64,000 bases of DNA from an uncultured Acidimicrobiales bacterium (GCA_958295755.1 OY282367.1:719087-783086), one strand, 5' to 3'. Counted from the first letter of the stretch, positions 25,021 to 33,631 are shown. The notes: a model not told the origin generated them from the letters alone. Numbers and translations are program-made.

Positions 25021-26229
25021 TCACTTCTTTTTCTTGCGTGGGCGGGGCGGGTGAGTGCGGGCTGTGCGCACACGCGACTGAGAGGTAATGCTACGCCCCT
25101 TGTCTGATGGCTTTCTGATACTTGGAGGTAGCGCAGCTATTACATCGGCAGGGCTTGCCATCCCTATTTCAGGCTTGCTTGAGCCGTGCTGCGACAGCCT
25201 GTAGCGCACTTCCTGCCAGTGCGGTTCTCGCTCTTTCAGGTAGGCAGTAATGGGCGCTGCCACGAAAAGCGAAGAATAAGTGCCCGCCAAGAGTCCAACC
25301 AAAAGGGCTACCGCAAACTCTTGCAATGTCACAGCCCCGAGCACGAAGCTCCCAACCAGTAGCAAAGCCAGCACAGGCAAGACCGAAGTGATGGTGGTAT
25401 TGACAGATCGCATCATCACTTGGTTGGTGGAAGAGACCACAAGCTGGGTGTAGGTATGGCGGCGTGAGGCCGACAGACGAGATTCGTTCTCGCGGATTTT
25501 GTCGAACACTACGAGCGTGTCATAGAGGGAGTAGCCCAAAATCGTGAGAAAGGCAATGACCGTAGCAGGTGTGACTTCTCGTTGAAACAGCGAATAAAAG
25601 CCCACCGTTATGGCAATGTCGTGCAGCACAGCTACAAATGCTGCCACTGTCATTCTCCATTCCAGGCGAATCCAGATATAGATAGGTATCAGTATGAAAA
25701 ATGCGATAAGAGCATTGCGCATTGAATTGGTGATTTCCGAACCCCAAGAAGGTCCTACGGCGTTGTAGGAGATATCATTTTCAGACACACCATCAAGCTC
25801 ACCGAGGGCTGCTGATACTTCCCTTATCTCTGCAAGATTTGTCTCTGAAATTTCAGCTCGTATCCTATAGAGGTTGCCGCCCAAGCTTTGTATGCGGGCA
25901 TCAGCCAAGCCGACTGGTCGCAAAACATCTCGAATCTCTTCTGTAGATATCTCAGAAGAAGCCATCTCCCAAGAGACTCCGCCTTCAAACTCAATGCCTA
26001 GGTTGAACCCTCTCAGTAAAAAGCTACCCACAGAGATAAGCACGAGTGCTAGCGATATCCAAAGCGAACGACGCCACAGACGCGCAAAATCAATATTTAG
26101 CTGATTGCGATAGGCGTTTCGCCGCCAGCTGTTCTTGCTGCGTCGTCCGGATGACTGGGTGAACTCGCCAGTGTCAAAAGACACAGCATCAGGTGGCCCA
26201 TTCTCAGGTGTAAAAGTATCAGAATTCAT
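25021..26229 (-). CDS. secF: Protein translocase subunit SecF
   Basis: Works with SecD to pull exported proteins through SecYEG using the proton gradient. 402 residues: a cytoplasmic ~45-residue start, six transmembrane helices, and one large external loop after the first (about 70-165; GIEFEGGVSWEMASS). The conserved cytoplasmic segment VVFDKIRENE is present, and helix residues QVMMRSVNTTITSVLP match the family. The C-terminal ~60 residues are basic and disordered. Its ATG overlaps the secD stop by 4 bp. Confidence 0.95.
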   Translation of the reverse strand: MNSDTFTPENGPPDAVSFDTGEFTQSSGRRSKNSWRRNAYRNQLNIDFARLWRRSLWISLALVLISVGSFLLRGFNLGIEFEGGVSWEMASSEISTEEIRDVLRPVGLADARIQSLGGNLYRIRAEISETNLAEIREVSAALGELDGVSENDISYNAVGPSWGSEITNSMRNALIAFFILIPIYIWIRLEWRMTVAAFVAVLHDIAITVGFYSLFQREVTPATVIAFLTILGYSLYDTLVVFDKIRENESRLSASRRHTYTQLVVSSTNQVMMRSVNTTITSVLPVLALLLVGSFVLGAVTLQEFAVALLVGLLAGTYSSLFVAAPITAYLKEREPHWQEVRYRLSQHGSSKPEIGMASPADVIAALPPSIRKPSDKGRSITSQSRVRTARTHPPRPRKKKK

Positions 26230-28187
26230 GGTTTTAGCAAGGTGTCTGGCTGGTTATCGACATGCGGCATGCCCATAAATCTAGGCTTTTGGAACCTAGA
26301 ATTAGCAAGAATTCTTACGGCTGGGCGCAAGAAGAAGTAAGTAGCTAGCAAATCAAGCACAGAGGCGATAGCCAGCATGATTGCGAAACCTCTAACCGAG
26401 CCGACTGTCAACCAGTAGAGAATCAGAGCTCCGATAAGGGTGGCTAAGTTGGCCCAAAAAATCGTCTTAAATGCCACAGGAAAAGCTTGTCTCACAGAGC
26501 TCTGCAGAGTGCGCCCACTAACCACGCCTTCTTTTAAGTTCTCAAAATATACCACATTGGAATCCAGGGAAACTCCCAGTGAAACTATTAGCCCAGTAAT
26601 GCCTGCCAAAGTCAGTGCCAGTCCGCGCCATTCAGAAAGAAACGCCACCACTACCCAAAGCATCGTTCCTGAAAGAGCCAAGCTCAAAATAGCTAAAAGC
26701 CCCAGCAGGCGGTAGTAAGCGATCATATAGATGGTAACCAGCCCAACGCCGACGATAGCTGCGATTATGCCCGCCCGTAGCGAATCGTTGCCCAATGTGG
26801 CAGAGACAGTGCGAACCAGTCCGCTCTCGGCTGGGTCGTCAAACTCCAGCGGAAGCGCGCCATAGCGTAGGACGAGTGCCAAGTCGCGAGCCTCGCGTTC
26901 AGAAAAGCCACCTTGAATGGTGATCTGATCTCGCTCAAACCCCGGGGCGTTGACAGAGGGAGCAGACTCCACATTGCCGTCTAGCACGATGGCCATCTGC
27001 TGTGTCGGGCAAGTGATGTCTCTGCTGAAGCATCGTGAAGCGAGGGCGTTGAATCTGTCAATGCCTTCTTCGCCTGCTTTCATAGAGAGCGACACAAGCC
27101 AATTGGCTACTCCCGTGAACTGGGCACTGGCGGTTTGGATTGCAGCACCAGTGAGAGGTGTGGTTGGGGTAACTCCAGCTGGGCCGAGCAGAAAGCGTGG
27201 CACGAGGTTGGCAAGCACTGGCGTATCAGGGTCTGATGGAGCACTATTGCTCTGATCGCCGATTTGACAAAAGATTACAGTGTCTTCTGGAAGTGCAGTT
27301 TGCGGGTCGCTAGCTGCTCCTGTTGCCAGATTCAAAGGCAGGTCAGTCACGGCCGCTGGCGTCTCAATATCATCGGGGGAGGTCTCAAGATCTTCAGGAG
27401 ACAGCACAGTTTCCGGATTTTCCGCAGATACCTGATCTTCAGATGTTGTTTCATCATCGGGCTCTGGGGCTACAGGGCCAATCGGTGTTTCAGTGGTGCT
27501 GCTGGTGGTGGTGCTGCTGGTAGTGGTTGCATCAGGGGTAGTAGTAGTGGAAGTCGCAGCAGTTGTGGTAGTGGTGGTGCTGCTTGTAGTAGTGCTGCTG
27601 GTAGTAGTGGTTGCATCAGAGGTAGTAGTAGAAGTCGCAGCAGTTGTACTAGTGGTGGTGCTGGTAGTGCTGCTGGCGTCGGTGGTGGTAGTACTGGTAG
27701 CACCATCGGTGGTAGCAGTCGCGACAGTAGTTGTGGTAGTAGAAGCACCTTCATCAGCAGTCTGGTCATCTTCTTCGTCTGCTTCTGGCGGTGCAGGTGC
27801 CGCCCCAGCAGCGCACAAACTGATATCCACATAAGACGGCCCATCTAGCACAGGGCGGAACGTCAGTTCAGCTGTTTGACCGATGAGGTCTATGGCTCGA
27901 TCCTGGTCTTCTATCCCCGGAAGCTGCACAACTATGTTGCTTCCTTGTCGGGTGATGTCGGGTTCTGCTACCCCCAGCCCGTTAACGCGACGACTGATGA
28001 TTTCCCTTGCTTGATCCAAATCTTCGCTTGAGTAATCTTGTTCTTCAGTCGGACGAAGGACAACTTCAGTGCCTCCCTGCAGGTCAAGCCCCAGAAGCGG
28101 ACTGTTACCTGCCCAAATTGAAAGCCCCAAAAGTATACCAGTGAGGGCGATAGTGATACTAAGGGTTATCCACTTTCGTTTCAGCAT
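26226..28187 (-). CDS. secD: Protein translocase subunit SecD with Ser/Thr-rich insertion
   Basis: Partner of SecF. 653 residues: one N-terminal helix (about 7-27), the conserved P1 start LLGLDLQGGTEVVLRP, the RRVNGLGVAEPDI motif, then a long insertion (about 128-300) within the external P1 region, and the normal C-terminal five-helix RND part with GVSLDSNVVYFENLKE. The insertion contains about 85 residues of almost only Thr and Ser (149-234) and then an acidic/Pro stretch. It is external in topology, so it may be a glycosylated spacer. The rest of the protein is intact, so export function is expected. Confidence 0.94.
   Translation of the reverse strand: MLKRKWITLSITIALTGILLGLSIWAGNSPLLGLDLQGGTEVVLRPTEEQDYSSEDLDQAREIISRRVNGLGVAEPDITRQGSNIVVQLPGIEDQDRAIDLIGQTAELTFRPVLDGPSYVDISLCAAGAAPAPPEADEEDDQTADEGASTTTTTVATATTDGATSTTTTDASSTTSTTTSTTAATSTTTSDATTTTSSTTTSSTTTTTTAATSTTTTPDATTTSSTTTSSTTETPIGPVAPEPDDETTSEDQVSAENPETVLSPEDLETSPDDIETPAAVTDLPLNLATGAASDPQTALPEDTVIFCQIGDQSNSAPSDPDTPVLANLVPRFLLGPAGVTPTTPLTGAAIQTASAQFTGVANWLVSLSMKAGEEGIDRFNALASRCFSRDITCPTQQMAIVLDGNVESAPSVNAPGFERDQITIQGGFSEREARDLALVLRYGALPLEFDDPAESGLVRTVSATLGNDSLRAGIIAAIVGVGLVTIYMIAYYRLLGLLAILSLALSGTMLWVVVAFLSEWRGLALTLAGITGLIVSLGVSLDSNVVYFENLKEGVVSGRTLQSSVRQAFPVAFKTIFWANLATLIGALILYWLTVGSVRGFAIMLAIASVLDLLATYFFLRPAVRILANSRFQKPRFMGMPHVDNQPDTLLKP
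27486..27743 (-). repeat. Ser/Thr low-complexity repeat region within secD
   Basis: About 258 bp built from repeated ACT/ACC/AGC-type codons (seen on the plus strand as GTAGTAGTGGTG-like words) encoding the poly-Thr/Ser segment. Long open frames on the plus strand here are mirror images of this composition. Confidence 0.85.
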
Positions 28188-28234
28188 GGCAGTTGTTTCA
28201 GCTATATTGCTTTTTTAGCAAGGCAGGCAGTATT

Positions 28235-28264
28235 GGTATTAGCACTATCGGTATTAGCACTATC
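28235..28264. repeat. Perfect 15-bp tandem duplication upstream of secD
   Basis: GGTATTAGCACTATC occurs at 28235-28249 and again at 28250-28264, in the 120-bp gap between yajC and secD where no gene is present. Confidence 0.9.
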
Positions 28265-28307
28265 GATATTGGCAGTCTGGGGCGGCTCGGAGCTACCGCC
28301 AGAGGTA

Positions 28308-28625
28308 TTACTTTTCGGTATCGGGATCGTCGATTCCTTCTTCAAGCTCATGGGTCTCGGTGTCCCAGTCTTCCTTGTAGGTGATGCGCTGCGATATGGA
28401 CGCGCGCGAGATTTTCAAGGTTGTAGTATCTGATACTCGCAGGAACACCGTGCCCTCATCAAATTCCTCTATGTACCCATAGATACCCGCAGATGTGAGT
28501 ACTTCGTCCCCGACCTCCAAGTTTGCCATCAGCTCCCGCTGTGTCTTCATTCGCTTCTGTTGCGGTCGAAACAAGAAAAGCCAGATAAGCAGGATGAATC
28601 CGATTGGAAGAAGAAGTGTTCCCAT
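28308..28625 (-). CDS. yajC: Preprotein translocase subunit YajC
   Basis: Small accessory subunit of the SecDF complex. 105 residues: one N-terminal helix (LLPIGFILLIWLFLF, about 4-19), the conserved FRPQQKRMKTQRE, then a soluble domain with VGDEVLTSAGIYGYI. A GAGG ribosome site lies about 6 nt before the ATG. The order yajC-secD-secF is the standard arrangement. Confidence 0.93.
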   Translation of the reverse strand: MGTLLLPIGFILLIWLFLFRPQQKRMKTQRELMANLEVGDEVLTSAGIYGYIEEFDEGTVFLRVSDTTTLKISRASISQRITYKEDWDTETHELEEGIDDPDTEK

Positions 28626-28690
28626 TAATGCCTCGCGTTCAGTTGGGTCAGGTTTGCCATTTGTTTTAGGTTATACGAACTTTGCCAAAT

Positions 28691-29794
28691 TTATTGCCAT
28701 ACCTGCGCTATTTTTTGTTGAAGCTCATTCAGTGAGCCATTTGCTATAGCTTGGCGAGATTGCTCCATAAGATGCAGTAGCCACGCCAAGTTATGAAGAG
28801 TGAGGATGCGGGCAGCCGTGGGTTCTTTGACCATCAGCAGATGACGCAGGTAAGCGCGAGACCATTTGGAGGCGGGACTCTCGGGGAATTCTGGATCTAT
28901 CGCGGTGTCATCTTCTGCATAGCTTGAGTTTTTTAGATTGAGACGACCCTGAGAAGTGAGGGCTGTGCCGTGTCGAGCTAGCCGAGTGGGTAGCACGCAG
29001 TCAAACATATCTACCCCCGCTGAGATTGCCTCAATAATGCTTAGCGGATCCCCTACACCCATGAGGTATCTGGGTTGGTTCTGAGGCAGGTTGGCACAAG
29101 CTGTAGCTATAGCGGGGAGCCGCTCGCTGCGGTCTTCACCCACCGACAGACCGCCCAAAGCATAGCCGTCAAAGCCGATCTCAGTTGTGCGCAGAGCCGA
29201 CTCTCGACGCAAAGCTTCGCTGGTGCCTCCTTGAAGGATGCCGAACTGACTGCTGGTTTCGCTCTCTGGTGAGCACAGAAAAGCTTCTCGTGCTCGCTTG
29301 GCCCACTCCGTGGTGCGTTCTAAGGCTTCTCTGGTAATTTCTGGAGAAGCAGGCAACTTTGGGCACACATCTAAAGCCATCTGAATATCGCTGCCGATGG
29401 CGTTTTGTGCAGCAACGGCCGTCTCAGGTGTCATCCAAAGGCGACTGCCGTCATACACCGAAACAAATTCCACTCCCTCTTCTGACACTTTGGCATTCAG
29501 GCTCATAATCTGAAACCCACCCGAGTCGGTCAGAATAGAGCCGTCCCAGCCAATGTAGCGATGCAGCCCGCCTCGCCGAGCAATCAGTTCGTGCCCCGGT
29601 CGCAACATCAGATGATATGTATTCCCCAGTATGATGCCCGCCCCCAATGAGGCGAGATCGTCACTAGTAAGTGTGCGGACAGCCCCTCTAGTTCCCACCG
29701 GCATAAAGCAAGGCGTTGCTACTTCTCCCCTAGGCAACAAAAGCCGCCCTGCGCGGGCTTCTCCAAAAGTTGCGTCAATAGTGATCTGAGTCAT
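28691..29794 (-). CDS. tgt: tRNA-guanine transglycosylase lacking zinc cysteines
   Basis: Exchanges guanine-34 of GUN-anticodon tRNAs for the queuosine precursor preQ1. 367 residues. Active-site features are present: ILTDSGGFQIMSL, GGLSVGEDRSE, YLMGVGDP, and the nucleophile Asp in FDCVLPTRLARHG. The zinc site is not: where relatives have DPxCxCxxCxxWS, this protein reads DPEFPESPASKWS, so all three Cys are replaced (Phe, Glu, Ala), while the following His of LTLHNL remains. queA follows it upstream on the same strand, and queG lies at 55.5 kb, so the pathway context is intact. Fold and family are certain; activity is open. Confidence 0.92.
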   Translation of the reverse strand: MTQITIDATFGEARAGRLLLPRGEVATPCFMPVGTRGAVRTLTSDDLASLGAGIILGNTYHLMLRPGHELIARRGGLHRYIGWDGSILTDSGGFQIMSLNAKVSEEGVEFVSVYDGSRLWMTPETAVAAQNAIGSDIQMALDVCPKLPASPEITREALERTTEWAKRAREAFLCSPESETSSQFGILQGGTSEALRRESALRTTEIGFDGYALGGLSVGEDRSERLPAIATACANLPQNQPRYLMGVGDPLSIIEAISAGVDMFDCVLPTRLARHGTALTSQGRLNLKNSSYAEDDTAIDPEFPESPASKWSRAYLRHLLMVKEPTAARILTLHNLAWLLHLMEQSRQAIANGSLNELQQKIAQVWQ

Positions 29795-29839
29795 TTGGGT
29801 TATGGAATCCTAGTTTTTGGATTGGTTTTTGGATTTGAA

Positions 29840-30889
29840 TTATTGTCGTTCTACTAGCATCGCATCGCCGAAAGATAGAAATCTGTAGTTCTCTGCTAGG
29901 GCGATTTCATATAGCTCGCGCCAGCCAGGCCCCATGAATGCAGACAGCAACACCAGCAGGGTGGAGTGTGGCAGGTGGAAGTTAGTCATCAACACATCTA
30001 CCACTGCGAAGCGAAAGCCGGGGGTGATATAAAGGTCGGAGTCTCCGTGCAGAGGGTTGAAATCAGCGGAGTGCTGAGAGATACTGGTAGCCCTACAATG
30101 TGCCGTCTCCAAAGCTCGCACAACCGTGGTGCCGATAGCCACAACTCTGCCACCTTGCTGTTTAGCCACCAGACATGCCTGCCAAGTTTCATCGGGGATG
30201 TGATATTGCTCTGAGTGAATGAGGTGGTCGGCTATATCATCTTCGGTGATTGGGCGAAAAGTCCCCAACCCTACAGCGAGGTTAAGCGCATAAACAGCAA
30301 TATTCTTTTCGGCGAGCCTATCTAGCACATTCTGGCTTAGATGCAAGCCTGCTGTAGGTGCTGCTGCCGCCGTAGCATCTTTTGCATAAACCGACTGGTA
30401 GCGTTCTGAATCTTCCAAATGAGTATGAATATAGGGCGGCAAAGGTACTTGCCCAGCCCGGCTCATGATGTCTTCCAAGGTTTCATCCCCAACTGGGAAA
30501 ATCTCGCGTTTGCCATCTGGTAGCTTCTCACCCACTCTCAACACGGGGCTGCGGTCTTCCAGATACAGCACAGACATAGGTGCCACCTTCCTGCTCGGCC
30601 GCACTAGTGCTTCCCAGGCGTTTTCATCCAAAGGTCGTAAAGCTAAAACTTCCACCTCTCCCCCAGTAGCCTTTAGCAGTTTCATACGCGCTGGCAACAC
30701 ACGAGCGTCATTCACCACAACCACATCGCCTGCTTTCAGTAAGTCGGGCAAATCAGCTACTCGCCGATGCTCCACTCTTGCCTCCACTCCTCCCCTATCT
30801 ACCAGCAACCTAGCTTGGTCTCTCTCGGCCAGAGGTTGCTGAGCGATAGCCCTCTCAGGCAACTCGTAACTAAATTCCCGAAGTTTCAA
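29840..30889 (-). CDS. queA: S-adenosylmethionine:tRNA ribosyltransferase-isomerase
   Basis: Converts preQ1 in tRNA to epoxyqueuosine using the ribosyl part of SAM. 349 residues, the family's normal length. Recognised by the N-terminal YELPERAIAQQPLAERDQAR, AAPTAGLHLS, HIPDETW and the C-terminal NFHLPHSTLLVLLSAF. Directly upstream of tgt on the same strand. Its first codons overlap the end of the nucleotidyltransferase-like gene by 20 bp. Confidence 0.95.
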   Translation of the reverse strand: MKLREFSYELPERAIAQQPLAERDQARLLVDRGGVEARVEHRRVADLPDLLKAGDVVVVNDARVLPARMKLLKATGGEVEVLALRPLDENAWEALVRPSRKVAPMSVLYLEDRSPVLRVGEKLPDGKREIFPVGDETLEDIMSRAGQVPLPPYIHTHLEDSERYQSVYAKDATAAAAPTAGLHLSQNVLDRLAEKNIAVYALNLAVGLGTFRPITEDDIADHLIHSEQYHIPDETWQACLVAKQQGGRVVAIGTTVVRALETAHCRATSISQHSADFNPLHGDSDLYITPGFRFAVVDVLMTNFHLPHSTLLVLLSAFMGPGWRELYEIALAENYRFLSFGDAMLVERQ

Positions 30890-31397
30890 CGTTTTCTTCG
30901 ATTGCTACGATGAAATCTTTGATGTCATCGCTGAGCAACTGAGACGAATAAGCTTTATTGAATAGTCTTTCTAATTCTTCTGCTATCATCGTCTTTGTTT
31001 CTCTTGCCAAGAATATGGCATCTTCTAGGTCTTTATCGCGATGAGCATATAGCTTCATAGCTAAAACATATTGTTTGTCTGGCAAAAAAATAGCTAAATT
31101 CCTGCCATTGAATATTCTTGTTCTGTTGGTACTCAGTGTTGGCAATCTAATCCCTATCGCGGCATTATTCATCCAACGCAGATGCAGAGCTTGGCGTTCA
31201 GCAACAATCTCAATAGCATCACTGAGATAGTTGGGGAACCCATCTACCACGACATCTACATCCCATGTCCGCTTGTCGTTCCACCAAAACGCTATAGCTG
31301 CGCCTCCAGCAACCAAAATCTCTGAGTATGGACAACCATCTAGTTCTTCATCCAAATGAGTAAAGACTTCAAGTAGTTCTTTTTGCCCCAGTTGCAT
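30870..31397 (-). CDS. Nucleotidyltransferase-fold protein, possible toxin of a toxin-antitoxin pair
   Basis: 175 residues with the signature of a minimal nucleotidyltransferase: LVAGGAAIAFWW (GG motif, about 29-40) and, about ten residues on, RTWDVDVVVDG supplying the Asp pair; later DKQYVLAMKLYAHRDKDLEDA matches the helix found in DUF6036/AbiEii-like proteins. Such proteins are commonly encoded beside a small helical partner in mobile two-gene cassettes. Here the partner gene ends 6 bp upstream. Function as a toxin is inference. It overlaps queA by 20 bp, so it is embedded in a housekeeping operon. Confidence 0.68.
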   Translation of the reverse strand: MQLGQKELLEVFTHLDEELDGCPYSEILVAGGAAIAFWWNDKRTWDVDVVVDGFPNYLSDAIEIVAERQALHLRWMNNAAIGIRLPTLSTNRTRIFNGRNLAIFLPDKQYVLAMKLYAHRDKDLEDAIFLARETKTMIAEELERLFNKAYSSQLLSDDIKDFIVAIEENVETSGI

Positions 31398-31403
31398 CTT
31401 CAG

Positions 31404-31817
31404 TCAGTCTCTACTGATTTCATCAGCTTCAAAATACACCCCGTGCTCTGAACATACAGCAGGGGCTTTCCGCTTCACTACCTGTCCGAATCTACTATCA
31501 ACTGACAAGCCAGACAGGGTACGTTCTTCTTCTATGCAGACTCCCGTCACCCAATCTGGCACTGAAATTCCATCTCTATCGCAAAGAGCATGCACCACCG
31601 ATACTAGAGAGGCAAGAAGAAAAGGATCACTATTGGTGGGGGGTGGGTCAGCGATCATCTCAGAACGACGATGCGGCATCCAGTTCCAGTCAGCTATGAA
31701 CTGGAACAGCGGGCGGGTCCTCATACGCGACTCAGCTATTTCCATTACATCTATCATTTCAGCCGCGCTATTGAATGGGTAATCTCTTGGCGGTCGTCCT
31801 ACAGTCGTGATTGCCAT
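31404..31817 (-). CDS. Partner of the nucleotidyltransferase-like protein, possible antitoxin
   Basis: 137 residues from the ATG at 31817 (two more from 31823). No catalytic motif. The layout FQFIADWNWMP, then SDPFLLASLVSVVHALCDR, VPDWV and the C-terminal GVYFEADEIS is like small proteins that precede DUF6036-type nucleotidyltransferases in other actinobacteria. Start 31817 is preferred because TAAAAT lies exactly 7 nt before it, the spacing of other leaderless starts in this window. The pair therefore seems to have its own promoter inside the ruv-que operon. Confidence 0.6.
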   Translation of the reverse strand: MAITTVGRPPRDYPFNSAAEMIDVMEIAESRMRTRPLFQFIADWNWMPHRRSEMIADPPPTNSDPFLLASLVSVVHALCDRDGISVPDWVTGVCIEEERTLSGLSVDSRFGQVVKRKAPAVCSEHGVYFEADEISRD

Positions 31818-31824
31818 GCTCATA

Positions 31825-31830
31825 ATTTTA
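31825..31830 (-). promoter_or_regulatory. Putative -10 box for the toxin-antitoxin-like pair
   Basis: Minus-strand TAAAAT, 7 nt before the ATG at 31817, in the 23-bp gap after ruvB's neighbour start. Confidence 0.4.
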
Positions 31831-31846
31831 CCTAGAAGCAGGGTAT

Positions 31847-32893
31847 TTAGATGTTGTTGAAGGAGGTTTGGCCGTTGGTGGGGTGGGAAGAGAGGTTAGG
31901 TGGTTGGATGCCTAGATGTGCCCAGGCTTCTAGGGTGGCTACTCGGCCTTTGGGGGTTCGCTTTAAGAAGCCCTGCTGGATCAGAAAAGGCTCATAGACT
32001 TCTTCCACAGTTTCAGGGGGTTCACTTACGCTTATGGCTAGGGTGGTTAGACCTACTGGTTGCCCTGCGAAATTTACGCAGAGGGCAGTGAGGATAGACC
32101 TATCTAGTTTGTCTAAACCTCTGGTATCTACTCCGAAGGCTGCTAAACCGGCGTGAGCCAGATCAGGTGTGATTAGATTAGAGCCTTCGGTTTGGGCATA
32201 GTCGCGGACTCGGCGCAGCAGACGGTTAGCTATGCGAGGGGTGCCTCTTGAGCGTTTTGCCACTTCCATAGAGGCATCGTCTTCTATAGACACACCTAAG
32301 ATTCCTGCAGCACGGATAACTATTTGACAGAGTTCTTCCTCGTTGTAGTAATCCAACCGCTCAGCCAGACCGAAGCGGTCGCGCAGCGGGCTGGTGATGA
32401 GGGAAGTTCTAGTAGTGGCAGCCACGAGGGTGAAAGGGGCGACTTTTATTGCGAGAATGCGAGCACCAGGCCCTTTGCCAAGCACAATATCTACTTTGAA
32501 ATCTTCCATCGCTGGATACAACACTTCTTCCAAAGCCCGAGGCAACCTGTGTAACTCATCAATAAACAGCACATCGCCAGTCTCCAGACGAGTGAGGATA
32601 GCTGCGAGGTCGCCAATGCGCTCCAAAGCAGGGCCGGCGGTTACATGGCAAGTGGCTTCCATCTCGCGAGAAATGATATGCGACAGAGTCGTCTTGCCCA
32701 GACCGGGCGGCCCAGCAAATAGCAGATGATCCAGAGGCTGGCCACGCTGTTGAGCGGCGGTGATCATTATCCGCAGACGTTCTTTCATCTCCTCTTGTCC
32801 TACGAAATCTGTCAGACGTCTCGGGCGTAGCTCGTCTTGAAGCGATACCTCCTCTTCGGTAGGCACAGGATCTAGCACTTCTTCTCTGGGCAT
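31847..32893 (-). CDS. ruvB: Holliday junction branch migration ATPase RuvB
   Basis: Hexameric motor that drives branch migration with RuvA. 348 residues. Walker A GPPGLGKTTLS, Walker B DVLFIDELHRL, sensor 1 ATTRTSLI, arginine finger region LRDRFG, and a C-terminal winged helix (QGFLKRTPKGRVAT). Begins with LRPRRLTDFVGQEE, the family hallmark. Order ruvC-ruvA-ruvB on the minus strand is standard. Confidence 0.97.
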   Translation of the reverse strand: MPREEVLDPVPTEEEVSLQDELRPRRLTDFVGQEEMKERLRIMITAAQQRGQPLDHLLFAGPPGLGKTTLSHIISREMEATCHVTAGPALERIGDLAAILTRLETGDVLFIDELHRLPRALEEVLYPAMEDFKVDIVLGKGPGARILAIKVAPFTLVAATTRTSLITSPLRDRFGLAERLDYYNEEELCQIVIRAAGILGVSIEDDASMEVAKRSRGTPRIANRLLRRVRDYAQTEGSNLITPDLAHAGLAAFGVDTRGLDKLDRSILTALCVNFAGQPVGLTTLAISVSEPPETVEEVYEPFLIQQGFLKRTPKGRVATLEAWAHLGIQPPNLSSHPTNGQTSFNNI

Positions 32894-32910
32894 TTTGTTA
32901 GGCCTTAAAG

Positions 32911-33627
32911 TTATTTTGAAAGCAGAAGCAAAGCATCTTTGACAAGTGTCTCAGTGTCGGCATCTGTGGCAGAGGAAACATCAGCTAAGGCGGCCTGTAC
33001 CTCCTCAGCCGAATAACCTAGCTCGCTGAGTGCCTGGCGAGCTTCGGCACGAGACGAAGAAGTAGCAGACATTTCAGCAGATTGAAAGTCGGCTACTGCG
33101 AAGCGGTCTTTCAAAATAGGCAATAGCTGGCGAGCCTTCTTGGGGCCGATGCCAGACACTAGACACAGCGAGTCTATGTCGCCATCTAGCAAGAGTGTCT
33201 GCAGGTCGTGGGGGCTATGGGTGGCCAGCACAGCCAAAGCTAGTTGTGGGCCTATGCCAGAGATGGCGATGAGGGTTGAGAAACACATCCGCTCTTCTTG
33301 GGTGAGAAAGCCATAGAGCAGTTGAGCATCTTCACGCACGATATGTTCAGTGTGGAAGAAGACTGGGAAACTCTTGCTGGTGCCGCTACTGGCACCGCTG
33401 CTGGTAGTACTGCTGGGAGCACTGCCGTTTTTGGAGTGAGACATGTTTTCAGCTGACATCAGCGTTGCCAAAGTTTGAGGCGTAACATGCACCCAGTAGC
33501 CGATGCCGCCGCCCAGTGCAGCACTAGCACCTCCAGCAACAGCACCTCCGGTAGCAGCACCTCCAACTTCCACCAGCACCTTGTCGGAGTCGTGTGCGAT
33601 TATCTGCCCGCGAATAGAACCGATCAT
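32911..33627 (-). CDS. ruvA: Holliday junction-binding protein RuvA with loop insertions
   Basis: Binds four-way junctions and loads RuvB. 238 residues against about 200 in relatives. The N-terminal OB fold (MIGSIRGQIIAHDSDKVLVEVGG) is interrupted by a Gly/Ala-rich insertion (about 22-42), which stems from a 15-bp tandem repeat, and by a Ser/Gly/Thr-rich insertion (about 65-88) before FFHTEHIVREDAQLLYGF. The helix-hairpin-helix pair ISGIGPQLAL and VSGIGPKKARQL and the C-terminal RuvB-binding helices are intact. Confidence 0.93.
   Translation of the reverse strand: MIGSIRGQIIAHDSDKVLVEVGGAATGGAVAGGASAALGGGIGYWVHVTPQTLATLMSAENMSHSKNGSAPSSTTSSGASSGTSKSFPVFFHTEHIVREDAQLLYGFLTQEERMCFSTLIAISGIGPQLALAVLATHSPHDLQTLLLDGDIDSLCLVSGIGPKKARQLLPILKDRFAVADFQSAEMSATSSSRAEARQALSELGYSAEEVQAALADVSSATDADTETLVKDALLLLSK
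33526..33570 (-). repeat. 15-bp tandem repeat within ruvA
   Basis: Three related 15-bp units, 33526-33540, 33541-33555 and 33556-33570, beginning AGCACCTCC; they encode the Gly/Ala-rich insertion in the OB fold. Confidence 0.75.
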
Positions 33628-33631
33628 TGCT

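Noticed and set aside
27264..27848. Long plus-strand frames rich in Gly, Ser and Val opposite secD
   Set aside because: They are mirror images of the Thr/Ser codon repeats in secD and have no start signals.
31398..31403. Whether the nucleotidyltransferase-like gene and its partner are one frameshifted gene
   Set aside because: Each has its own start and stop with a 6-bp gap, and comparable two-gene arrangements are known.
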